Shown: positions 43,542 through 53,703 of the stretch, piece after piece
How the letters are laid out: each line of letters begins with the position of its first letter
Position numbering within the stretch: the first letter of the stretch is position 1
The notes under the pieces: generated by a model
Told to the model about the DNA's origin: nothing
The model's input: only the letters and a program-made list of their open reading frames with translations
Database searches by the model: none
Position numbers and translations under genes: made by a program
Assembly (NCBI RefSeq): GCF_013839425.1
Contig: NZ_JACDNP010000004.1
Coordinates: 186,001-250,000, forward strand
DNA length: 64,000 bases
Reading direction: 5' to 3'
Origin: Halorhabdus salina
Lineage (GTDB): Archaea > Halobacteriota > Halobacteria > Halobacteriales > Haloarculaceae

Positions 43542-45494
43542 CTATACTTTCCAGTAGCCAGTAATAGTACGGTCTGTGTTCGGCCGGCTGCCGAACAGAT
43601 AGTCCCGAGAGATCACCTGGTTGAAATACGAACAGCTAATCTCACTCACGTGTAGACACGACAGACAGGCCCCTCCTCGCTGTGAGCACACCGGGTCGTA
43701 AACACAATCGTTTCCATGAGATTCTGCCTGGCCAAGCAGATTGTCTAACTGTTGCTCGACCATGGTGGTCATGCCACCGATATTGAACTCTTCCCGGTTA
43801 TTGGCGTAGATGACCAGCGACAGTGCTCGCGGGAAAAGGAACTCGCTGAGGTTTGTTCGGTCGAAACCGCTGATAGTGCTGGCCTGCTTCAGCAGGATAT
43901 GACTCGTCGTGTGAAGTAATTTGAATACGTGCTCGGTTATCTGTCCCTCGACATCATCACCGGCGTCGGTTTCGAATCGCCCGTATCCTTCCACAGGCGC
44001 AAGGTGGCTAATGATGAATCCCCACTGCTCGTCTTGTGATAGCTGGCTAATATCGCTCCGGGCATGCTCAAGAGCAGCCTCATCAGTGCTATCAATCTGC
44101 GGCAGAGTGGTCGACCCGTTCACTTCATCTGGGTCGCTGGTCTCGGGGATGTTTAGCGCCAGCCAGAGCAATACACGTTCGGGGTCAAGATCAAACTGGA
44201 CAGCTTCGGTCTCAGATGTATCGACGAAGATGGGTGTCCCATCCCCATCACTTGCGTTCTGTGAGAATGCATTGATCTTGGCTTCATCCTCATCGCGGCC
44301 ACCACGGGTATATCCATAGACGAACGTCTGCACGGGGAAGTCTTCGATCACTCTGACATCTTGTATACCAAGACGATCGAGGTCGTCCTGGTAGGTGCTA
44401 ATACGGTCAGCCTTTTCCGTGAATCCACGGGTACGCGACTGCTGTTCCAGATCGGACAGGGAGTCCGTCGTCAGGTCCTCCCTGCTGAGGACATACTGCA
44501 GGATCTCGTCACCAGCGTCGGTCAGTTCCGACTGGTCGCCATCACTTTCGAGGGAGATTACCTCAGCAAGACGTTCTCGAACGGTCTGACTGTCAATTTC
44601 TCCACGTTCTTTCAGGTGTTCTCGGGCCTCATCGAGGCTCGTAATATTATCATTCGCCTGGAAAACCTCGACGACCTTCGCGTCGTCCACCTCGACCTCA
44701 CCGACTCGCTCACGGAGGGTAACCTCTTCTACGGATTCAGCGTCGGACAGACCGAAGTGCTGGGCGAACGCTTTTCTCGCCCCATCCTCGCTCTGTCTGA
44801 GATGGCCAATTCCTGCCGAATGAAGATTGACGGTGGTGATGTAGTGCGGGTAGTAGACACTCCCCGCCCGGTGAACAGTCGTGTACATCCCGTCGTTCTC
44901 ATCGCCAGCGGGCGGAGTATACTCACACCCGCAGTTCTGAAAATTCCGCATCGGCGTTTCCCAGCCACAGCCATCGACCTCGCAGCTCCAGTGGAAATTC
45001 CGAACTCGCTGGCTATCCCGCCGGTCGAGAACGACATGTCTGTCGCCGTGGTTGGGACATGACTGAGGATAGAGACGTCTGATCTCTCCGCAGCTGTGAA
45101 CGCTCACAAACTGGTACTGCTTGAGGTCACCACCACACCGATCGCAGGTCAGGTCAGGATTCTGGCTTTCCAGATCGTCCGCCGAGTAGTATCCGTGCGC
45201 TTTCTCGCAGTTCTGGCACTCGAAGGTCGTTGGGAACGGCTGTGACCGAACGCCCTTCGGCTCACCGAAGTGGTAGTGGTCGGGATTCGATGACGCGAAC
45301 CCTGCCTGGCCCCCTTCCCAGTTTCGTACTCGTGCAAGTACCCGGGAAAGGATGTAATCACGGCTAATTTGACCACTGACGTCGCTCGTTTCAAGTCGAG
45401 TCACCTGCCAGATTCCGCGCTGATCGCTGTAGTCGAACGTGTTTTCTGGCAGGAACTGATACAGTACCTGTGACCGACTTCGTTCCATTGACAT
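43542..45494 (-). CDS. drmB: DISARM protein DrmB (DUF1998)
   Basis: This 650-residue protein has N-terminal zinc-binding CxxC pairs (CQNCEKAH, CDRCGGDL), further Cys pairs around 150-190, and the DUF1998 C-terminal region. The latter has SHILLKQASTISGFD, LVIYANNREEFNIGGM, and a Cys cluster VCSQRGGACLSCLHVSEISC near residues 600-622. It starts 2 bp after drmA ends. DrmA and DrmB form the DNA-loading complex of DISARM. Confidence 0.9.
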   Translation of the reverse strand: MSMERSRSQVLYQFLPENTFDYSDQRGIWQVTRLETSDVSGQISRDYILSRVLARVRNWEGGQAGFASSNPDHYHFGEPKGVRSQPFPTTFECQNCEKAHGYYSADDLESQNPDLTCDRCGGDLKQYQFVSVHSCGEIRRLYPQSCPNHGDRHVVLDRRDSQRVRNFHWSCEVDGCGWETPMRNFQNCGCEYTPPAGDENDGMYTTVHRAGSVYYPHYITTVNLHSAGIGHLRQSEDGARKAFAQHFGLSDAESVEEVTLRERVGEVEVDDAKVVEVFQANDNITSLDEAREHLKERGEIDSQTVRERLAEVISLESDGDQSELTDAGDEILQYVLSREDLTTDSLSDLEQQSRTRGFTEKADRISTYQDDLDRLGIQDVRVIEDFPVQTFVYGYTRGGRDEDEAKINAFSQNASDGDGTPIFVDTSETEAVQFDLDPERVLLWLALNIPETSDPDEVNGSTTLPQIDSTDEAALEHARSDISQLSQDEQWGFIISHLAPVEGYGRFETDAGDDVEGQITEHVFKLLHTTSHILLKQASTISGFDRTNLSEFLFPRALSLVIYANNREEFNIGGMTTMVEQQLDNLLGQAESHGNDCVYDPVCSQRGGACLSCLHVSEISCSYFNQVISRDYLFGSRPNTDRTITGYWKV

Positions 45495-45496
45495 TG

Positions 45497-48400
45497 TTAT
45501 GACTGGTTCTCAAGGGTATCGAGGAGGTCCCGGTACTTGTACTCCGATCGGATGGGTAGCTGTTCATCGACGTCACGAAGGCTACGCATAGCACCCCGTG
45601 GAAGTCGATTACTGGCCCACTGCTGATCGTCAAGCTGGATCTGTGAAATTGATAGGTTGGTTAGCTCTTTGGCATCGTGACTGAACTCTTCGGGTACCTC
45701 ATCACCGCCATACATGCGGGTGATCAGGTCTTCCAGTTCTTGGTCATCGACTTCTGCGAGGAAGTCTTCGGCGCTATCGCCAAAGAACAGTTTCTCTGAA
45801 CCGTCACGGTACATGTAGTGGTTCAGAAGCAGACTCATGAACAGCCCCGGGTGAGTACGCTGAACGCCGTTTTTCGCCCATCGATTGACCGATACTGGTT
45901 CGACGAGGCGATCGAGGAACTGGTGGTACTTCTCGAAGAAGTGGTAGTGGCTCAAGTCGCGTTCACGGATTGGATGGAAGACGTTGAACACTAGTCCCGG
46001 GTGAAAGCGCCCTGCCCGTGAGCTGGACTGGATATACTCAGCAGTCTGACGTGGCATTCCGAAGAACACCATCATGTTAAACCGCTCGACGTCGACGCCG
46101 TGGCTGATCATGCTCGTCGCAGTGATGGTGTTGAGACGACTCGCGAGCAGCCAGGCAAGACCCTCTCGAACGGCTTCGTCAGCCTGTCTGAGGGCGACAC
46201 GGAACTCATCGCTCTCGACGTCGGACGCGTCGTCGAGACTGGCTTCTAGGGTGTCTCGCAAGTCCATGATCGCATCCTGTGTTTCGGGTGGAAGGACGTC
46301 GTCGTCGACCAGAGATTGCAGGATGCCTCTGTCTTCATCCTCTTGCCAGGGATTGTCCAGTAGGTCAAGGATGTCCTGGACCTTCTCGAAAGGGGTCCCG
46401 CCAGTCATTCGCTCAGACGCGAGCGGCGGTCGATCGTCACGTCGCAGATACGCGTTGAGCTGACTGACAATGGACTGGTCAAGGCGATCGCCGTCTTTCT
46501 TTGAGAGCAGGTACGTCAGGCTTGTACTGTAGAGGGTGAGCGTTTGTAGAACCTCGTCGATGGAGTTGGCGTTCAGCGGTGCACTGGTATCTGTTCCTTC
46601 GAGTGCGACACCAGTAAGAAGGTCTTCCGGTGACTCCATCGCCGTCGTCATCAGGTCTTGCACCTCCTTGTGAAAATAGAATAGAATGTCGATGATCGAG
46701 TTAATATGCGTCTTGCCGTGCGGTATGAGGCCGATGTAATATCGCTGGCTCTCTGCCTGCTCCTGTGCGTAGAAGTTCTCGCGTAGATACGGGCCCGGTG
46801 CTGGGAACCGTTCAGCTGGTCGCAGGAACAGGTGATAGACCTGATCCTCGTAAGCGGTAATCGTCGCCGTCGGAGCGATGATCTTTGTCTGACCAGCGTC
46901 GACGAGTTCTTGCAGGGTATCGATGCCGGTTTCGTAGTGACCATCGAAGCTACCAACACTCTCCTCAAGCAGGTGAAGCTCGTCGGGGACCATCAACGAG
47001 GGGGCAGGATCGTAGACCTCGATGGGAGAGGCCATCAACTCGAACTCGTCCCTGTCGATGTCACACCCGTATTTCTCGGTGCACTCGCCGAGACTGGCGA
47101 ACCCGTGAATCGGGCATTCGTATTCCATCTCGCCCGTGAGGATGTGCGCCATCTTCCGCTGGTAGCCGATGGCAGTGATCTTGTCGATGGTTCCCGCGAG
47201 GATGGTTGGCGCGTATCGGTAGAGTTCGTTATCGACGACGTGTACGGGAAGTTCGTCTTCAGCGTACGTCTCATCGGCTGTCGTCTCCCGGCTTTGCCAG
47301 TCACAGTCGAAGGGATTGCCAGTACAGACGTGTGCGAGTCGAATATCGTCAGTAACTCGCATCTCGATGTCTGACCCACAGGCCGGACAGGATGGAATGA
47401 CCTTGGCGTCCTCTCGCAGTTTGGGGTCGTCCTGATACCGGCTGAAGTTATCATTATCGTATCCGGTCAGTGCGTTCGGTGTGTTGGCCTTGCCGACAAG
47501 GAAGCCGACGCTGAACGGCCTCGATGGACGGGACCCGATCTCGGGTTGTTCGCGGCGTACGACATCGGCGTACACCACAGTCTCCGACATGCGCTGAAGC
47601 TGCTGGAGAGAGAGTAGCCGTAGCGGGAAGCGAGTCCACGCGGCCACGCCGAAGTGCTTGCCCCGAATCCTGTCGAAGAACATGTTCCAGACTGCGACGC
47701 CGAGGAATGCTTCGGTTTTGCCACCACCGGTGGGGAACCAGAGCACGTCGACGACGTCGAGAGCCCCATCTGCGTCTTGGAACCGTTCGGTCATCTCATC
47801 GCCATCCCGCCAGCTGATGTCCTCCCAGCCCTCGTGCTCGCGACTGGCAATGTCAGGGACCAGCATCACGATGAAGACCAGCTGGAAAAGCCTCCAAGAG
47901 TCGAAGCCGTGCATCCGGTCCATCGTCTCGTTCATCAGCTCGAATGCTCGGCCGACGCTCTCAGGGTGGTCGCGAAGACAGCGAATACCGCGTTCGAATC
48001 GCCGAATTTCTCGGAGGAACGCCTTGCGGTCCTCCATGAAGTCCTGCTCATCGCGCCCGTCAGCGTCCCAGTCTTCACGTTCTCGGTACTGCTCGAGCGC
48101 AGTATCGTAGGCCTCCTGGTGATAGTCGCGCATCGCCTGTGCGACGGCATCCAGTACCTCGAACCCGCCGTCGTCGAGACTGGACAGTTCGTTGAAAGAG
48201 GTCTCGACGTCGCGATCGGCCGATTCGTAGACGAGCTGCCGGTGCTCGGGGATGAACTGTGTCTGCAAGTGGTTAGCAGTCGGGTTAGCCTGGGGCGCTC
48301 GCCGTCCAGGCGTCCGACCATTTCGTATCGTTTCCTCCTGACCGGGGACGCGGATCGTGCAGTTGCGACCGTGGCCCCAGAGATCTCGGTTATATCGGAA

Positions 48401-49336
48401 GTCTTCGGGGAGTGGATCGAACGTGAAGGGGACGAATTCGACGTCCCCCTCCGTCCGGAGGTCCAGCTGGACCTCGAAGAAAGTAGGGTCACGAATGGTG
48501 TATATCGCATCCCGCTTGGAGTGATCAGCAGTATTCTCGAATTCGACGTCGACGATGAGCTGGTCGTCGCGGTCGGATTCGCGGTCCAGCGAGGTGGTTA
48601 GTTCAAGAGAGCCGTTCCAGTGAGGAATGGCCGGTTCACCTTCTCGCTCTTCGAGATAGTCCTCGTAGGCCTCTTCGTCCGCAAGGGCGCTGTGGGGGAC
48701 ATCGTCGTCAGGATGTTCGTCACCGGGGTCGAGGTAGATGTCCTCGCGGGCCTGTGCTTGGGCCTGTACGTCCTCGAACGCCTCGGTCAGCGCTTCCGTG
48801 GCTCGCTCACGAACTACTTCGGGAGTTTCGCGGGCCGGGCCCGAAAGAGCCTCGTAGGGGATCTTGACAGGAGGAACGTCGAGATTGAACCGCTCGAAAA
48901 CGGGCAGGAGGTCAGTTTCAGCCTCCTCTTCTTCCTCGCGATCGCCGAGAGTGACGAAATTGTCACGGTTATTCATCTCCTCGTAGGTCGGGTTGACCCG
49001 AACCCAGACGCTCCCGCTAATTTCGACGACGAGCTCGTCTCCAGGGCCACCACCACGAACCTTGACGGTTGAACCAACGGCGTTTGGTTCCATCTTTGAC
49101 TGGAGGTCGTCATCTGTGGTTTCCAGTTGGTTCTCGCTCCTAGGAGAAAGTGCACCAGCAAAGAACCGATCACTGGGGAAATCCCGTTTCACGCGGTCAT
49201 CTTCGCCGGCTCGTCGGCCACTCACACGGTCAAGAATCCGTTTTCGGAGATGTCGTGCTATTCGCTCGTCATCGTCTGGAGGTCCTGTCCCACCCGATAT
49301 TGCGTCCCCCGCGGGCTGTGGTTGCTGACCTGACAT
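45497..49336 (-). CDS. drmA: DISARM helicase DrmA
   Basis: This 1279-residue protein has an acidic N-terminal region (1-480), SF2 helicase Walker A LWFPTGGGKTEAFLG near residues 530-541, and a Cys4 insertion (CPACGSD...CTGNPFDC). The DExH box variant PDELHLLEE is near 783, and motif VI-like SSSRAGRFHPGLVF near 1110. Length and order fit DrmA of class 1 DISARM. First gene of the leftward drmABC unit; its start region lies in a divergent promoter shared with drmMI. Confidence 0.92.
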   Translation of the reverse strand: MSGQQPQPAGDAISGGTGPPDDDERIARHLRKRILDRVSGRRAGEDDRVKRDFPSDRFFAGALSPRSENQLETTDDDLQSKMEPNAVGSTVKVRGGGPGDELVVEISGSVWVRVNPTYEEMNNRDNFVTLGDREEEEEAETDLLPVFERFNLDVPPVKIPYEALSGPARETPEVVRERATEALTEAFEDVQAQAQAREDIYLDPGDEHPDDDVPHSALADEEAYEDYLEEREGEPAIPHWNGSLELTTSLDRESDRDDQLIVDVEFENTADHSKRDAIYTIRDPTFFEVQLDLRTEGDVEFVPFTFDPLPEDFRYNRDLWGHGRNCTIRVPGQEETIRNGRTPGRRAPQANPTANHLQTQFIPEHRQLVYESADRDVETSFNELSSLDDGGFEVLDAVAQAMRDYHQEAYDTALEQYREREDWDADGRDEQDFMEDRKAFLREIRRFERGIRCLRDHPESVGRAFELMNETMDRMHGFDSWRLFQLVFIVMLVPDIASREHEGWEDISWRDGDEMTERFQDADGALDVVDVLWFPTGGGKTEAFLGVAVWNMFFDRIRGKHFGVAAWTRFPLRLLSLQQLQRMSETVVYADVVRREQPEIGSRPSRPFSVGFLVGKANTPNALTGYDNDNFSRYQDDPKLREDAKVIPSCPACGSDIEMRVTDDIRLAHVCTGNPFDCDWQSRETTADETYAEDELPVHVVDNELYRYAPTILAGTIDKITAIGYQRKMAHILTGEMEYECPIHGFASLGECTEKYGCDIDRDEFELMASPIEVYDPAPSLMVPDELHLLEESVGSFDGHYETGIDTLQELVDAGQTKIIAPTATITAYEDQVYHLFLRPAERFPAPGPYLRENFYAQEQAESQRYYIGLIPHGKTHINSIIDILFYFHKEVQDLMTTAMESPEDLLTGVALEGTDTSAPLNANSIDEVLQTLTLYSTSLTYLLSKKDGDRLDQSIVSQLNAYLRRDDRPPLASERMTGGTPFEKVQDILDLLDNPWQEDEDRGILQSLVDDDVLPPETQDAIMDLRDTLEASLDDASDVESDEFRVALRQADEAVREGLAWLLASRLNTITATSMISHGVDVERFNMMVFFGMPRQTAEYIQSSSRAGRFHPGLVFNVFHPIRERDLSHYHFFEKYHQFLDRLVEPVSVNRWAKNGVQRTHPGLFMSLLLNHYMYRDGSEKLFFGDSAEDFLAEVDDQELEDLITRMYGGDEVPEEFSHDAKELTNLSISQIQLDDQQWASNRLPRGAMRSLRDVDEQLPIRSEYKYRDLLDTLENQS

Positions 49337-49563
49337 CGACGTGACCAGACCAACGCCCTTATTTTATAAAAATGTTGTCGGGCGTTGGTCTGGCTGGTCA
49401 TTCGCGCGGGTGAGCGCATGGTCACGCTCGCCCGCGTTCGCGAGCACGAACGCGTGAGGCGGATGTTCGTCCACAAACCATTATATGATGGGGGTGGTTC
49501 AGGGAAACATATCAACGGACGGAGCCACTTTGCCCCCAGGCACCGACCACTTACGTTCAAATC
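49337..49563. promoter_or_regulatory. Divergent DISARM promoter with three palindromes
   Basis: The 227-bp gap between drmA and drmMI holds CCAGACCAACGCCC (49345-49358) and its perfect complement (49380-49393) around an ATTTTATAAAAA box. It also holds CGCGGGTGAGCG/CGCTCGCCCGCG (49405-49436, one mismatch) and CGCGTTCG/CGAACGCG (49433-49454), which shares bases with the previous arm. A TATA-like ATTATATGATG (49488-49498) lies about 70 bp before the drmMI ATG. The palindromes are operator candidates or hairpins. Confidence 0.75.
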
Positions 49564-52500
49564 ATGACTCAGAATGCCTTCCCATACCGTACGAACCGGG
49601 ATTTGTTCTCTAACCACTACCTGACCGACCATCTACGCGACACAGAACCCTGGAACGAGGTCGACGACGCTGAAGTCCGGGATGTCTACGACGAGATACG
49701 CGACCTCTATGAGAAGAAGCGACACCGATTCAACGACGAAGACTACAACGAGGCGCAGCTCGAACGGAACTTCATTCGGCCAATCTTCGAGATTCTCGAT
49801 GTCTCCTACGAGATCGAGGAAACGGTCGAGCGGAACGCACGACGGCCGGACTACGGCTTCTTCGAGACGGACGAGGCCGCCGACGCAGCCTTCGACCGGA
49901 ACAACTTCTACGAGGAAGCAATTGCGGTCGCCGACGCCAAACGCTGGGGACGGAAGCTCGACACCCGTGGTGAGGAGAAGCGGGACTTCGAGAACCCGAG
50001 CTACCAGATCCACGCCTACCTTCAGGACACACCGACGACCTGGGCAGTCCTGACGAACGGACAGAAGTGGCGACTTTACTACGGCCCCACGAGTCACCGG
50101 CTCGACTCCTACTACGAAATCGACCTGCCGACCCTGCTCCAGCACGTCGAAGACAGCGGCAGTCTGGAAGACTTCAAAGACTTCTACCTCTTCTTCCGCA
50201 AGGAGGCTTTCGTCGAGGACACCACGGGAAGCGCGTTCCTCGACGACGTCTACGAGGAATCGAGCGTCTTTGCCGAGGCTCTGGGCGAAGACCTCCAGGA
50301 CAACATCTACGAGGCGATTCGCGTCCTCGCAGAGGGGTTCCTCGACACGAACGAGGAGCTCGACGAGGACGATCTCGAACGGATTCACGACAGTTCACTC
50401 ATCTACCTGTATCGGCTGATCTTCGTCCTCTACGCAGAAAGTGAGGGTCGAAACCTGCTACCCACGGATAACCCGATTTACCGCGAGAGCTACAGCCTGA
50501 ACGCCCTCAAACAGACGGTTGCCGAAAACCGGGACGAGACCCAGCAGCACTATCAGTCGTGGCAGACTAATCTCTGGGACCGTCTTGAGGAGCTGTTTGT
50601 CCTTATCGATCAGGGAAGCCACGGGAAGGGCATCCCGAAGGACGACCTGTATATCCCCGCGTACAACGGTGGTCTGTTTCGGACTGACCCCGAGCCAGAC
50701 GACAGTGAGGAAGCCCGGTTCCTCGCGAATTACGAAGCAGGCGATGCGTACCTGGCTGAAGTCCTAGATCTGCTTGCGCGTCGGGAGGCTGACGACGGCG
50801 AAGGTCAAGTGTTCGTCGACTACTCGTCGCTCGATGAACGCCACCTCGGGTCGATTTACGAAGGGCTGCTTGAATACAAGCTTGATGTCGCTGATGAGCC
50901 CCTTACTGTCGATGATGGCGAATATTCCCCGGCTGGTGATGGTGACGATATTGAGGTGTCGCAAGGCGACGTGTATCTTCGAACAGATGCTGGTGAGCGC
51001 AAGGCTACCGGTTCGTACTACACGCCCGAGTACGTCGTTGAGTACATCGTCGATGAGACACTTGAGCCACTTATTGACGACATTCAGAAGGACCTCATGG
51101 CACAGGATCCATTCGATAAAGAAGGCGGCGGTCAGTTCGCAGAGGATTTCGCCGACCGCGTTTTCGACCTGAAGGTTCTTGACCCAGCGATGGGCAGTGG
51201 CCACTTCCTTGTAAACGCTGTAGACTATCTCGCGAGAGAAATTATTGATGCACAAGAGCGGCAGGATCAGCAAGCGGTCAAGGCGGGTAACGAAGAGGCT
51301 ATAAGCGATCCCCGGACTAAAGAAGGCGAACTTCGTGACATTAATTGGGCACGTCGTAAGGTCGCTCAACGTTGTATTTATGGAGTTGATCTAAACCCTC
51401 TAGCGACAGAGCTCGCCAAGGTATCGCTCTGGTTACGTACTCTCGCCGCGGAGCAACCGCTGGCTTTCCTTGACCACCATCTCAAGACAGGGAACTCACT
51501 GATTGGCAGTGATATTGCTGATGTCTTGGAAAACGGTGGGAACGCCACCGAAGAGGGCCAACTTACTCTACAGCAGTCGTTTGCTCGTATGCGTCAAGAG
51601 GCCCTAGAACACGTTATGGGCCGATTCCAAGACTTGTTCTCGATTAATAACGAGACACTTGAGGACATCAAGGAGATGGAGGAGGTGTATGAAGAGGTGA
51701 GAGAGGACTCGCTATACCAGCATCTTCTCTCCATGGCCAATGTCCACACTGCGAAGGAGCTCGGGCTGGATGTACCCGCCGATGCCCATGAGCGGATGGC
51801 CGAGGCTTTACGCGATGATTCCTGGGAGGGCGTAGAAGATCAAGAGTGGTTCCAAGCTGCTCAGGCGATGGCTAGTGATGAGAAGTTCTTCCACTGGGCT
51901 TTAGAATTCCCAGTCGCATTCTACGATACAGACGGAGAGCGTCGAAGCGAGGCGGGATTCGATGCTGTGATCGGGAACCCCCCGTATGTCCCAACGGAAC
52001 AGCTTCCAGAACCGCATCGAGAATACCTCACGGACGTATTCGAGGAAGTCCTCCATAGAAAATATGATAGTTCTGTAGCGTTCTTACAACAAAGTTTCCG
52101 CCTCTGTCTCAAGGATAAAGGGCAGGTTGGAATGATTACCCCTGTTGCTTGGGAGACTGGAGAAAATTACGAGCGCTTCCGAGAGCATAACTTTGTTTCA
52201 GGCGATGTCGGTCTCAAGACGATTGTAAATCTACCGTTCGATGTGTTTGAGGATGCATATGTAGATACCAACATTGTGATATTTAGTCCGGGTAGAGAAC
52301 TCGAAACATTCAGTGCAAAAGAATTCGAAAAGAGGGAGAAAGTGGAGAGTAGTGCTGCAATCGGCAGGAATCACACTGAGATTCCGATTGACTACTTATC
52401 TAGTGATCCCGGCTACAAGATTTACTTTGATAAAGAATACTATGAATTGCTTCAGCGCTTCAATGAAGATCGATTCGGCCGGCTTGGCGACTACACTGAT

Positions 52501-53703
52501 GCATGCCAAGGAATTGTAGCGTCGTTCTACGATTATGCAGACGAACAGCTGTCTGAGAACTATCTACGCTATCGTGAGTGCGACGTATACCGGTATGAAT
52601 GTACAACTACGGAAGAACGGTATATCGACTTCAGTGATGAGGATTCACTAGAGAAATATTACACACAGCCCCGTATATTAGTCAGAAGACTTGTTAATCG
52701 AGATGACCGTCTAATGGCGACATACGCTGAAGATGACTTCGTGACCAAGAAGGACCTCAACCCATTTATCAAGACTGTTGACGAGTATTCACTTAAGTAT
52801 CTCTTAGCGTCATTAAACAGCGCTCTCCACTCGTACCTCTACATAAAATCCTCCGCACTGGCAACAAAGGACGACTTCCGACAAACCACGCTCGCGGAAT
52901 TGAGGGCGCTTCCGGTTCGGCGAATTCCATTCGATACAGATGAAGAAGTACAGACCCAGCAGAAAGAAGAATTCATACACAGTTACGACGATTGGATTGA
53001 GGGAAGCAACGACCGGCCCCCAATTCCGAACTCACCTGCTGCGCTTCATGATTCAATATGTGCGTTAGTAGATTCAATCACTGAACTAAAACATCAACGC
53101 ACAAAATACAATCTCAACCTCCTCGATTATCTGGGGAATTACGCTGAGGGGCCAAACCTTCCAGATATAGGCCTCTTCCAGCCCTCTACTAGCCCCGGCT
53201 TACTTGAGTCAACTACAGAAGACTTTGAGAATCTTCGGGTCGGTACGGTGAAAACTGAACGTGCTAACGATCAGATCACGGTCTATGCTACTGTTCGGTA
53301 CAAACCTGAAAATCCTGAGGAATATGACACAGATCAGTGGGGGTATATAGAAACAGAACCCGAAGAAGCGTTCTCAGTTGCAAACCTGAGTGAGGAAGCA
53401 GCAGAACTGGTTGAGGAGTTTGTTCCTGTCGCTGTTGAGAAGGCAGATGGGTTTGCAGATTTCCGCGATAACGCAACTAAAAATAACTCGCCACTAGACC
53501 GTCTGAAGTCTGTCACTCTCCCAGACCCAGAAGGTGTTTCCGAGGATCTCCAGCGCTATATCGAGGCTAAAGAAAGCGCCAACGAGCTTGACGAGAAAAT
53601 CAAAAAGACTGACCAGCTCATTGATGAGATTATCTACAATCTCTATGACCTGAATGAAGGGGAGATCGAAACTGTTGAACAGGCAGTGAAAGGCGATGAC
53701 TGA
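49564..53703 (+). CDS. drmMI: DISARM class 1 adenine-specific DNA methyltransferase DrmMI
   Basis: This 1379-residue protein's N-terminal part (about 50-170) has RNFIRPIFEILDVSYE, RPDYGFF and VADAKRWG, resembling the PD-(D/E)xK-like N-terminus of Eco57I-type enzymes. Methyltransferase motifs: TGSYYTPEYVVEYIVDETL, motif I LDPAMGSGHFLVNA near 540, motif IV NPPY at about 804-807. A target-recognition region follows. GC content falls sharply in the second half, suggesting a mosaic gene. It overlaps drmD by 8 bp. Confidence 0.9.
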   Translation: MTQNAFPYRTNRDLFSNHYLTDHLRDTEPWNEVDDAEVRDVYDEIRDLYEKKRHRFNDEDYNEAQLERNFIRPIFEILDVSYEIEETVERNARRPDYGFFETDEAADAAFDRNNFYEEAIAVADAKRWGRKLDTRGEEKRDFENPSYQIHAYLQDTPTTWAVLTNGQKWRLYYGPTSHRLDSYYEIDLPTLLQHVEDSGSLEDFKDFYLFFRKEAFVEDTTGSAFLDDVYEESSVFAEALGEDLQDNIYEAIRVLAEGFLDTNEELDEDDLERIHDSSLIYLYRLIFVLYAESEGRNLLPTDNPIYRESYSLNALKQTVAENRDETQQHYQSWQTNLWDRLEELFVLIDQGSHGKGIPKDDLYIPAYNGGLFRTDPEPDDSEEARFLANYEAGDAYLAEVLDLLARREADDGEGQVFVDYSSLDERHLGSIYEGLLEYKLDVADEPLTVDDGEYSPAGDGDDIEVSQGDVYLRTDAGERKATGSYYTPEYVVEYIVDETLEPLIDDIQKDLMAQDPFDKEGGGQFAEDFADRVFDLKVLDPAMGSGHFLVNAVDYLAREIIDAQERQDQQAVKAGNEEAISDPRTKEGELRDINWARRKVAQRCIYGVDLNPLATELAKVSLWLRTLAAEQPLAFLDHHLKTGNSLIGSDIADVLENGGNATEEGQLTLQQSFARMRQEALEHVMGRFQDLFSINNETLEDIKEMEEVYEEVREDSLYQHLLSMANVHTAKELGLDVPADAHERMAEALRDDSWEGVEDQEWFQAAQAMASDEKFFHWALEFPVAFYDTDGERRSEAGFDAVIGNPPYVPTEQLPEPHREYLTDVFEEVLHRKYDSSVAFLQQSFRLCLKDKGQVGMITPVAWETGENYERFREHNFVSGDVGLKTIVNLPFDVFEDAYVDTNIVIFSPGRELETFSAKEFEKREKVESSAAIGRNHTEIPIDYLSSDPGYKIYFDKEYYELLQRFNEDRFGRLGDYTDACQGIVASFYDYADEQLSENYLRYRECDVYRYECTTTEERYIDFSDEDSLEKYYTQPRILVRRLVNRDDRLMATYAEDDFVTKKDLNPFIKTVDEYSLKYLLASLNSALHSYLYIKSSALATKDDFRQTTLAELRALPVRRIPFDTDEEVQTQQKEEFIHSYDDWIEGSNDRPPIPNSPAALHDSICALVDSITELKHQRTKYNLNLLDYLGNYAEGPNLPDIGLFQPSTSPGLLESTTEDFENLRVGTVKTERANDQITVYATVRYKPENPEEYDTDQWGYIETEPEEAFSVANLSEEAAELVEEFVPVAVEKADGFADFRDNATKNNSPLDRLKSVTLPDPEGVSEDLQRYIEAKESANELDEKIKKTDQLIDEIIYNLYDLNEGEIETVEQAVKGDD

